64,000 bases of DNA from positions 59,892,001 through 59,956,000 of the forward strand of contig CM060733.1 in the NCBI GenBank assembly GCA_030704615.1, written 5' to 3'. Of the stretch, positions 36,955 through 46,824 are shown in pieces. Source of the stretch: Takakia lepidozioides (lineage: Eukaryota > Streptophyta > Takakiopsida > Takakiales > Takakiaceae). The translations under genes were made by a program, and so were the position numbers. The notes under the pieces are model-generated. The model did not search any database and was not told the origin of the DNA. It saw nothing but the letters and a program-made list of their open reading frames with translations. Numbering within the stretch: the stretch's first letter is position 1; every line of letters starts with the position of its first letter.

Positions 36955-38187
36955 ATGTCGGGGGTTGTGAATTCAAGTTTTGGGGCGTGATCGTCTGGGG
37001 GGCGGAGGAAGAGAAAACGTGCCCACAAGCGGGATAGCCAGGTCAACAAGTCAGACTACCCGGGACCGGATGCCTTGGATAGGGTGAAAGAAGTGGTAGC
37101 GGATTATTTCAAGGGTAGGGACATGATGAGGCTGGAGAGTGCTTATGTTAGGCATGGATGGGATGGGTTTCAGATTTTTCAGCAAAATATGGAGTGGAAA
37201 ATGACAAACGCTTCGGCGGGGGCTAAGTGGACGGCGGACATGGACAACCCGAAGTTCAATCGGTGGATCCAAAGCAGGGCGAAAGACGTCACGTAGAATT
37301 TGAGGCAGCTAATGAAGACATGGAAGGATAAAACAACCGAGGGTCGAGTGCCCTCCGCCGAAGCTGAGTTAATGCGGCATGTTGAGTATTGGGCTTGCTC
37401 GGCAAGTCAGAATTTACATTGCCGGACTAGGGTTGTCTCTTGGAAGGCGGGGTCATCGGGCGGGGGAGGCACAACTGGTCTTTATTACCTGAACTCTACT
37501 GCGAAGGTGGTAGAGATTGGCCCTTACAAAGAAGGAGGGTATACTAAGGTCCGTCACTCTAGGATTGTTGGCGATTCTAGAATACCGGAGCGTTAGGAGC
37601 TAACGGGAAAAAAACCCAAGTCCAAAAATCCAGAAAAGGCGTTGAGACAACATAACGACGAGTGTTTGGCAGTGAAGTTCCAACATCCGGGTGTTATCTC
37701 GTATTTTGCTGTGAATGCACGTGAGGTAGAGGGTTACACTCACTGGTGGAATGGGGGGACAATACGCGACATGATGAACCTTGACAGAAAATGAGGCAAC
37801 GATTCGGACAACAGGATGATTTTGGAACAAAGGGGAACGGAAGCAGAGTTCCAGGAATGCGATCGCTTGCTTCGTTTCCGGAAAGTGCGCAGTAAACTTG
37901 CATGGGCACTGGTGTGCATCATGGATGTTGTCCACAAGAACGGTGTCATGCACAACGACTTGTCCCTCGACAACATCTTGTTGCATTTTCCAGATGACAC
38001 CGAGGAGATCAAGATTGGGGTGTGTGATTGGGGCTTAGCCACCCCATTGGGCGTACGCAAAGCTTCGTCGTACCAGTTTGAAAACCAAGACAAGCTGGAC
38101 CGGGAACTCGCGAAAAGATGGTGGGTGGAAAAAGATATTGCATCGGTTTTCAATGTGAGTACTACCCCCCCCCCCCCTAGGACATGA
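36955..38187 (+). pseudogene. protein-kinase-like gene with four nonsense codons
   Basis: A single frame from ATG 36,955 encodes a basic start (GRRKRKRAHKR, nuclear-localisation-like), a DNA-binding-like helical region, and then a kinase fold. The features are a degenerate glycine loop (GGYTKVRH), a hinge-like WWNGGTIRDMMNLD, the catalytic loop HNDLSLDN (HxDxxxxN) and DWGLA in place of DFG. The kinase C-lobe after 38,150 is lost. GT follows at about 38,157, and a C14 run then precedes a possible short continuation to about 38,250. Four in-frame stops (36,988 TGA; 37,294 TAG; 37,594 TAG; 37,792 TGA) break it without any frameshift, and all are one transition from Arg, Gln or Trp codons. It sits between palindrome arrays and is probably captured transposon cargo. 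Confidence 0.7.
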
Positions 38188-38504
38188 CGTCAGAGGGCTT
38201 TGTCTTTGGGAAGATAGCGGTACAAATAAATGGCGGCGCTCATTATAATTAAAGTATGTTCCAGGACCAATTTACGGGAGGTTGTTGGCATTCAATACTA
38301 CAAAGGTTGTACGACAACAACAAGAATGAGATAGTCACATTAGCCCATGTAGTACTTCGGTTCATGGCAAGCCATTCAATTGGCCTGAGCCGAAAGACGT
38401 ATATAGGACGGAGTAGACCATAATCTCGTAGATATGAGATTTCTGGCAGTACAATGGTTCTTTTATGAAGACATAACTCAATTTTGATCGTGCATGTAAT
38501 AAAT

Positions 38505-39028
38505 AAAGTCTCATTGTAAATACTACATTGCATATGCTCGACCCTGACACATGTCATCGCAACATAAATGGTTTGTGTACTGGCTCACTGTTTATATTTG
38601 TAATGTTTCAAGGTTTCGGATAGGGTTATGAGAAAACAATGTATAAGTTCCGTATGAGTTAGACAACAAACGTCTCATCTCATTCAACTGTGCGACACTA
38701 CCATGAGAGGCATGGATCGGAAAGTAATAGGTGCACATGCGACCTCCGAACGTTTGATACTAGGTCTCTACTTAAACGTGCGAAGGTCGCATGTACACCT
38801 ATTATTTTTTTATCCATGTCACTCATGGTAGTATCGCACAGTTGAATAAGATATGGAACGTTTGTTGTCTAACTCATATGGATCCAATATATCATTTTCT
38901 CAGTACCCTGTCAGAAACATTGAAACATTCGCAGTTACAAACAGTGCCACAATACACGGCCGGTTTTGTTGAAATGACATTTGTGAGGTTCGAGCGCATG
39001 CAATTTATTATTTACAACAGAATTTTAT
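38505..39028. repeat. large fold-back repeat 1 (about 250-bp arms)
   Basis: Left arm about 38,505-38,755 and right arm about 38,772-39,028 are imperfect reverse complements with a loop of about 16 bases. Matching words include ATGAGTTAGACAACAAACGT, CAACTGTGCGA and GCACATGCGACC with their complements. Mismatches and small indels are spread along both arms, as in an old inverted duplication or a fold-back element. Confidence 0.85.
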
Positions 39029-39094
39029 TTACTCGGAGGACCGGTACTGCTGTTGGAGCGCAACTGATGGTGCGAGTTCTCTATTGATTGAAAC

Positions 39095-39500
39095 TGTCAC
39101 AACCAATGTCAACAATCATATTTACGGTAAGGTATTTCATGCTATTGTTGTTCCTCAAGCTGAATTCTGTAGTACTTTTTTTGTTATTCCCATGCCAACA
39201 TCCTCTGATACTGTCATGTTCAAACGGACGTATCAGCCACCCCGGCCAACTTGCAAGCTGCAGCCATGGCCCACCATAAATTGAATGAATTGAAGATTTT
39301 GTGCGAAATTCCTGGTTTCATGTCCGTGGTGGCTGATACGGAATTCGGAATATGGCAGTCGCAGTGGACCTGATGTTGTTGGCATGGGAGTAGCAAAACG
39401 ATTCCTAAATAATTCTGCTACATGAACATCGGCAGTATGAAACACCTTGCAGTAGATATAATTCTTGAGATTGTTTGCACGGATTATTTGTGTTTGTGCT
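39095..39500. repeat. fold-back repeat 2 (about 165-bp arms)
   Basis: Left arm about 39,095-39,262 and right arm about 39,318-39,500 are imperfect reverse complements. Shared words include GTATCAGCCACC, CCCATGCCAACA and GGTATTTCATACT-like segments. The loop is about 55 bases. The arms differ in sequence from those of fold-back 1. Confidence 0.8.
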
Positions 39501-39831
39501 TTCAAGTGGCGAACATTTCCGCCATGGTGCGGAAGACGTGCATTGGCCACATTAAACGGTTGATGTGATACCATTTCACAAATGTATCACATCGCATTTG
39601 TGAAAATGTATCACATGAACCGTTCCATGTGGCCTATGGGAGTCTTCGATGGGTACGAGATCAATGTGGCCTACGAGATCTGCTTCCACCAACAAACATG
39701 TGATCATTTCAGAAGCGCTAAAACTTTGAAGCGACGATGGGCAAAGTTCTTCATTCAGATGTTTAACATGCTGAGATCTTATGTAATGTCTCTTGCTTCG
39801 TAATGAGGTGCTTCTCCAACTCTTATTTTTC

Positions 39832-40015
39832 CAATGCTAATATCTTTCATTTGGAACATATCCACACATGCGTATATAACTTAAAAAAACAAATGACCAT
39901 AAAAACTGGAAGCTGGGGATGAGGCTTATAAAAGTTAAGATGGTTATTTGTTTTTTTAAAGATTTCTGCACACATATGTGGATCTGTTCCAGGTGGAGAA
40001 TATTAACATATTGGA
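39832..40015. repeat. fold-back repeat 3 (about 75-bp arms)
   Basis: Left arm about 39,832-39,905 and right arm about 39,930-40,015 are reverse complements, with shared TTTAAAAAAACAAAT and CACATATGTG-like words. This is the third consecutive hairpin in 1.5 kb. Confidence 0.75.
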
Positions 40016-40119
40016 TAAAGTGGACATGGATAAGCACCGCATTACGAGGCAGGAGACACTACAAAAAGAGCTTCAAATGACATACCATGTAACAGGTCAT
40101 AGTATAATCGAAGACGAAA

Positions 40120-41490
40120 CCCCATTCATTCAATGGGCGATTGAATGGTTGCCCATCCAAATGATTTTCGTTTGTTTTCAATCTTTGCCACTATGTTCAA
40201 CATAACATGTATCAGGTCCCGGACTAATATCAGATCAATCGAAATTCATTCGATGGCTCAACGGATGGTTGGCCATCGAAATGATTTTGGTTCGCTTTGA
40301 GACTTGGCCACTGTGTTCAATGTGCCATGTAAGAGGCCCCAAAGTAATATGAGATCAATCGAAATTCGTTCAATGGGCCAACGGATGGTTGCCCATCCAA
40401 ATGATTTTCGTTCGCTTTGAAACTTGGCAGTGTGTTCAATGTAGCCTCTGATACGTCCCAGTGTAATACGAGATCAATCAAAAATCGTTTGATTGTCCAA
40501 TGAGGCGTTCACTTGTCATCTGGTTTTTGTTCAATGCGAAAAAGAAATCCTGCAATGTGTGCACGGCTATTGCACCCATTGAACGGATGTGGTTGAAGCC
40601 CCTCTTTTGCCCGCATGTGCTTAAACATGTGTGCGACACATGTGCGGAGACACAACAGATGAATAAATCATCTGCCTCCCCATCGACGCTCTCCCCCCTC
40701 AAGCCATTCCACAATTTAATTGAATTTAAATTTATTTTAAGCTAATAAATAGGTTTGCACTGCCTTTCAGTGGGGGTTTTGCGCACGTATCGATTTTGTT
40801 TTTGGCTCAATTTTGTTCTGCGGCTTCCAACATCCCACGGCTACTCCCCTGCCAAAATTTGGACCAATAAAAAATGCCCCCCAAAAAAAATGTTTTCTTT
40901 GCTCACTATTGCAGAACTCTCTGTGAAGAGTGCATGAAGTAGAACACAAATCAAGTTTGGAGTGCAAAACAGGGAAGAAACTGTGGTTTTGGGTCCAAAT
41001 GAATTTTGATCGCTCCCAAATTTGGCACACACGTTGCATATAGCTACATTACACGCCCCATTCAAAAACGGAATGAAAAAAAATCGTGAGCACGCGAAAT
41101 ACAGTCCAACAGATCCCAAAGCAATAGCAGTTCCAACAGAATACATTCAACGGGTGAACGGATGGTTGCCTATCCAAATCATTTTTGTTAGCTTCCAAAC
41201 TTTGCCAGCACGTTCTAGACACCCTCTCACAGGTCCCGGACTAATATAAGATCAATCGAAATGGCTCAACGGATGGTTGGCCATCGAAATGATTTTGGTT
41301 CGCTTTGAGACTTGGCCACTATGTTCAATGTGCCATGTAAGAGGCCCCAGAGTAATATGAGTTCAATCAAAATACGTTCAATGGGCCAACGGATGGTTGC
41401 CCATCCAAATGATTTTCGTTCGCTTTGAAACTTGGCTAGTGTGTTCAATGTAGCCTCTGATACGTCCCAGTGTAATATGAGATCAATCGA
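40120..41490. repeat. direct repeats, 265-bp duplicated block
   Basis: The block at 40,206-40,470 is nearly repeated at 41,233-41,490. Both contain GGTCCCGGACTAATAT, TGATTTTGGTTCGCTTTGAG and CCTCTGATACGTCCCAGTG. Each block contains two or three diverged units of about 120 bp built on a CGGATGGTTG..ATTTTCGTTCGCTTTGA word. Further single units lie near 40,130 and 41,150. Confidence 0.85.
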
Positions 41491-41932
41491 AATTATTTTG
41501 TGCTTTGAGAACTTTGTGGGTATGTTCGTAGAAAGATCATAGATTTTGCGAAATGATTCTGAAATACGTAGGGACCAGACGAAATTTGTTTGGAAGATGA
41601 CCGTTCGTAACTCATTTGTTAACATCAATTTTCCTTGTTCTCCAGCTTTCAGAGTTCATTGCAAATACCCATATACATGTCATGACCAAATATGACACCA
41701 TTGTAAATTTGTTTACAGAGTGAACTACTTCTTTCCCATCACACGAGTGTAAATGTGAAGAAAACGTTGCTCATGCAATTGAAATTGGCAGGTGCCGCAC
41801 ATGTGCATTGTGTATTAACAAAATTGGTGATATACAAAATTGGCGGAATGCCATCACTGTGTTTTCCAACAATATTCAAGGTACAACAAAAATGCATATT
41901 GTATATGTACTACGCTGCCAGTCATTAAAAAC

Positions 41933-44262
41933 CTAGTCGTCACTGTCCGAGGATGTGGAATTTGATGTTGTGGCCTGATTGGCACTGCCAATTGCCAGAA
42001 CTTGCGACCGTGATCTCGTGGTCAATGAGGGGCCCAATGACATGTGATCAATTCTGGCCTGCATCCGCCTATTTCGCCGCAAAAGTTGACTTTCTTCTTC
42101 ACTCTCACGACGTGGCGGAGGTGGATCGAGAACAAGTGCTCGGGCTGCATGCAAATCGGCAACAAGGCCGTCCACATCCGACAATACAGCCCCCGAAATA
42201 CGACGATAACGGTCTGTCCATAATTGCCTCCATATCTCTACAACTGCCTTGATGGTACTTTTGAAACTTTCCAACTGCCTCTCGTGGGCCCTGTCCCTAA
42301 TCATTGTGTCGTTTCGACGATAAGCCGCCTCGTACGCATCATTTATTCGGCGTTGACATATTATAGCATCTTCCAGTTCGGACAGCAACAAATCTCTCCC
42401 AATCGGTTGTCGGTCATACAATTCGTTCTCTTCTGGCACCCATAGAACCTGTGGGAGCCAGATAAACCTGGACCTTCTTTGACTCCAATGCCCTCCCAGA
42501 TTGCGGCAAAACTGCTCTCTCTCCCGCCAATCTCGAATGCCTCCCGCACGTATGGTTATCTCCCAATCAGATGTGACCCAGAAATACTGGGGATCTTTGA
42601 TGTATGCCGGGTTTCCGGCATGTATGCCATGCATCTCTCTGTCTGCATCCCATATCAAGTTCTTGCCCCAATGCACATAATTCAGAAATGTGCATGGTAG
42701 ACATCCAATGGGAGGTTGTGTCGATTGTATTCAAAACCTATGGGCATCCGATCCTCCAAGCCCACTAGCTCATAGAAACGGCGATGGATTGGTGTACGGC
42801 ATTCTGGGCAAGTGCTCGTCCGCAAGGCTTATAGGATAAGACATATGAGATGGAACATATGTCCACATGATCCAAGCACATGACATCCCTCTGGGCCGTA
42901 TGGATTTCTACACATCGAACAAACTGTGTCATCTGATATCCATGACGGTAAAACGCCTCGTGGTATCTCCTCCCTTTGGGCCGGTTTGATGGGGTTGGTC
43001 ATCCTTGTTGTGGTGTCTCACTCTTCCTCTATCTCCAATTCCCAGTTTATGCTTCTGTTTGACCCCGAAATTCTGTGCTCACATCGATCGAATATAGAAT
43101 CCACACTGCCCAATTGGTATACCCGGCGAACATGCTTGATGCGATGCGGAGATCGTTATACCTTTACATGTTGGCATAAATGTTATCCACGCTACGGTTC
43201 GACATGCGTGTGACATGTTGCAAGCCTGACAATGCCCGCTCTACCCGTGCTTCTCTGGAGGCCAAATGGGTCGCCCATTGTACCCAATTCTCCCAATCGC
43301 CATTCAATGGGACCCATGCCTGAATCTCCAGCGTTTTGGATAAGCGCCATGCAGTTGTCATGGCAATGTCCCGCTCTTTTGTAACGCAGTCGACATCTAA
43401 TATCGGGTTCATCTCCGATTGAATGGCGACCCTCGAGCATTCCCCGGTTTCCAGTACTGGTTCTTTTCATTTCCTCCTTCTTTCATCCGCAATTCGTTGT
43501 TCCTCAACCATGGTTTCATCGGCCACAGGGTCAAGGACGTCCGTAACTTCCTGAATGATGAGGTCAATACTGCGATTGGGCATCGCAAACTCCGCGTCCA
43601 TGTCCACGACGTTTGTTCGATCCTCCTTGTGGACAACAGTGCCTTCATTGTTTGGAGGCATGTCTTGCAATCTAGCTTCCAACTCGGCTATGCGCAGTGT
43701 TTGCCAGTCTAGTCGGTCCTGCAGGGTCCTGATTCGCTGGTCTCTTTCCGTTAGTTGTTCCTCTAACGTTGTAGCCGGTTGTATTCCGAACGTGTCCGGA
43801 ATGTACTCCAAATCGTATAGCAACCTTGCGTTCCTTCTACTAGCAGTTTGTCAATTCACTGGATGCAAGAGTATGATCTCCACGTACAACATGGCTGCCA
43901 AGGTATACGAGATTTGACCCTTTAAGAGAGGTTGACCCCACAATGTGCAATGCACCTCATTCGCCCTATGCTGGAAATGCAAGTTCGTGCAAGACTTGGA
44001 CTCTGCGTAATTGTTTCGGGTTTGCACGTCATGCCTATCCAAAGGCCACAATTGATTGATGTGGTACCATTTCACGAATTTTTTGCATCTCGCCATCGGC
44101 CACTGGAACTCTTCCGGAACATCCTCCCAGCCCTCTTCTGCTGGTATGGTAGGGTCACCAAATACTTCCCAATTCAAGTCTTGCCTTGACTTGATTTTCT
44201 TAGGGGCGGTCCATGTTCAGTGGGGTCACCTTTTTCATGACGGTCATCGTCTTGGCTCTCTG
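41933..44262 (-). pseudogene. RING-H2 / coiled-coil protein gene (broken)
   Basis: A minus-strand gene reads from ATG near 44,262. An acidic start (MAESQDDDRHEKGDPTEHG) is followed by a WEVFGDPTIPAEEGWEDVPE segment. A coiled-coil-like region (TLEEQLTERDQRIRTLQDRL, about 43,740) comes next. Then there is a RING-H2 motif at about 42,790-42,920: CSMC, GSCGHMFH, LIC and CPEC, which gives the C-x2-C..C-x-H-x2-H-x2-C..C-x2-C ligands. The 247-residue C-terminal frame (41,933-42,676) is Arg-rich and ends in a Ser-rich tail. An in-frame TAA inside the RING (after the LIC ligand) and frame shifts near 44,190, 43,400 and 42,690 disrupt it. RING-H2 proteins are usually E3 ubiquitin ligases. Its place between palindrome arrays suggests transposon cargo. 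Confidence 0.6.
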
Positions 44263-44264
44263 CC

Positions 44265-44575
44265 ATTTTACAACAATCGGAGCAACACTAAACGAGGTTT
44301 TCTAAAAAGACGTAACTCTAAACCCTTCCCCCGTTAAGTAGGTTTGAGTAGGTGTCAAAATAGTTCCTAAAAGCTAATTTTGTAGAATAAAATGATCCTG
44401 GAGGTCAGATGAGGGCCTATGGGAGCATTCTGCAACGACCTCACAGAAATCGCGGCAAAAAATATCCCCCACCTAACCAATGGCCTCCTTCTCCACGTGA
44501 CTACGTGTCGTGGAAAAATGAAATGCCACGCGCACAGAAGTTGGGTGGAGAGGAAATGAGGGGAGAATAAGCCTC
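44265..44575. other. spacer before the main palindrome array
   Basis: About 300 bases with no gene. It includes a CACGTGACTACGTG palindrome-like word near 44,497 and leads into the first copy of the array header. Confidence 0.4.
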
Positions 44576-44576
44576 C

Positions 44577-46560
44577 CTTCGCTTATATCCCCCCCGCCCT
44601 CATTTCTCGGGCCACGTACAGGGCGAATCTTCTAGAAGCGACCGCCAACTTGGAGGTCGCTCGATTTTCCGGAAAATAAAAAATAAGTGACCGCCAGAAC
44701 TAGCGGTCGCTCCATTTTCTGGATAAATAAAAAAATTGCGACCACCAGAACGAGCGGTCGCTCCATTTTTCGGAAATAAAAAAAAAAAACGACCGCCAAC
44801 ATAAGCGGTCGCTTCATTTAATAAATAAATAAGCGACCGCCAGCATAGGCGGTCCCTTCATTTTCAAAACATTTTAAGAAAAAAAGCGACCGCCAACATA
44901 GGCGGTCGCTTCATTTTCAAAAACTTTAAAACAAAAAAACCGACCGCCAACATAGGCCGGTCGCTTCATTAATTTAAAAATTAAAAATTAAAAAACGACC
45001 GCCAACATAGGCGGTCGCTTCATTAATTTAAGAAAAAAAAAAAAAAAAAAACGACCGCCAGCATAGGCAGTCGCTTTATTTTCAAAAACTTTAAAATAAA
45101 TAAGCGACCGCCAACATAGGCGGTCGCTTCATTTTCAAAGCATTTAAAATAAATAAGTGACCGCCAACATAGGCGGTCGCTTCATTTTCAAAAACTTTAA
45201 AACAAAAAAAACGACCGCCAACATAGGCGGTCGCTTCATTTTAAAAAACAAAAAAACCGACCGCCAACATAGGCGGTCGCTTCATTAAAATAAAAAATAA
45301 TAACCGCCTGCATAGGCGTTCGCTTCATTTTCAAAACATTTAAAATAAATAACCGACCGCCAACATAGGCGGTCGTTTCATTTTCAAAAACTTTAAAATA
45401 AATAACCGACCGCCAACATAGGCGGTCGCTTCATTTTCAAAAACTTTAAAAAAATAAGCGACCGCCAACATAGGCGGTCGCTTCATTTTTTTTTAAATTA
45501 AAAAAACAAGCGACCGCCAGCAGAGGCGGTCGCTTCATTTTCAAAACATTTAAAATAAATAAGCGACCACCAACATAGGCGGTCGCTTCATTTTTTATAA
45601 AAAAAAAAAAAGCATAGGCAGTCGTTTCATTTTCAAAACATTTAAAATAAATAAGCGACCGCCAACATAGGCGGTCGCTTCATTTTCAAAAACTTAAAAT
45701 AAATAAGCGACCGCCAACATAGACGGTCGTTTCATTTTCAAAAACTTTAAAACAAATAAACGACCGCCAACCTAGGCGGTCACTTCATTTCCAAAATAAT
45801 TAAAATAAAAGCGACCGCCAGTAATGGCGGTCGCTGCATCTTAAAAAATAACCATTACAGCGACCGCCAGAAATGGCGGTCGCTGCATTTTGTAAAAACA
45901 AAAACTGGCAGTAGTGGAAGTGAGGGGAGAATAACCGGGGGCTTATATCCCCCCCCCCCCCCCCGCCTCATTCCTTGCTCCACACGCAGGGCAGACCTCG
46001 TAGAAGCGACCGCCACCATGGCGGTCGCTCCATTGAAAAACAAAAAAAAACGACCGCCACAAATGGCGGTCGCTCCATTTCGCCAAAAAAAAGAATAAAA
46101 AACGACTGCCTGTAATGGCGGTCGCTGCATTTATAAAAACAAAAAAAAAACTTCAAGTGAAGTGAAGGGAGAATGTCCCGGAGCTAATCTGCCCCCCGCC
46201 TCACTCCTCGCTCCATGCGCAGGGCACACTTCGTAGAAGCGACTGCCACCTTGGCGGTCGCTCCATTTTCATTTTCAAAACAATTAAAATATAAGCGACC
46301 GCCAAAAATGGCGGTCGCTCCATTTCCAACCAAATTTCAATAAAAACATTACAAAAAACAACAATAACGGCGACCGCCCCTAATGGCGGTCGCTCCATTT
46401 TGATCCAAAAAAACAAAAAAACGACCGCCAGTAACGGCGGTCGTTTCATTTCCAAAATAATGACTGGGAGCTTATATGCCCCCCCCCTCTCATTCTTCGC
46501 TCCACGCGGAGGGCAGACCTCGTAGAAGCGACCGCCACCTTGGCGGTCGCTCCATTTAAA
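44577..46560. repeat. main GCGACCGCC/GGCGGTCGC palindrome array, copy 2
   Basis: About 35 hairpin units in 2 kb. Each is GCGACCGCC, about six bases (most often AACATA) and GGCGGTCGC, followed by TTCATTTTCAAAA-type AT-rich linker, giving a period near 55 bp. The array is punctuated by four copies of a header of about 90 bp, at about 44,577-44,672, 45,935-46,034, 46,180-46,268 and 46,472-46,553. Each header runs GCTTATAT, a C-run, CTCATTCYTCGCTCCACGCG and AGGGCAGACCTCGTAGAAG directly into a GCGACCGCCACC palindrome. The headers look like repeated copies of one transposon end. Confidence 0.93.
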
Positions 46561-46824
46561 TAAAAATGAATGCACAGTTGGAAACATGGCACAATTGTTC
46601 TCCATTCCACAAGCAAATCACCGAACACAAACATGAGCAAGTGACGGTGCCTTTGGCCGACATTTTGGCTGGTATACATATGGGCAACATCTTTTATTTT
46701 CCAACACATACATAACAGCAATACAAATACTCATAGTGACAATGATCACATTGGTATTACTTTAGTACAGAAATATAAACATGTCCACTAAAAAGTGCTG
46801 ATGCATGCCTCCAGCTGTTTTGCT

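Larger units (their letters stand above)
38200..41932. other. repeat-rich region with no gene
   Basis: No coding domain is seen over 3.7 kb. It is made largely of fold-back repeats (38.5-40.0 kb) and of a family of about 120-bp direct repeats (40.1-41.5 kb), which are listed separately. The sequence at 41.5-41.93 kb is AT-rich and featureless. Confidence 0.5.

Noticed and set aside
44640-46560. Regularly spaced repeats resembling a CRISPR array
   Set aside because: Each unit is a palindrome with low-complexity AT-rich linkers that resemble each other. There are no unique spacers, no cas genes, and the context is eukaryotic.
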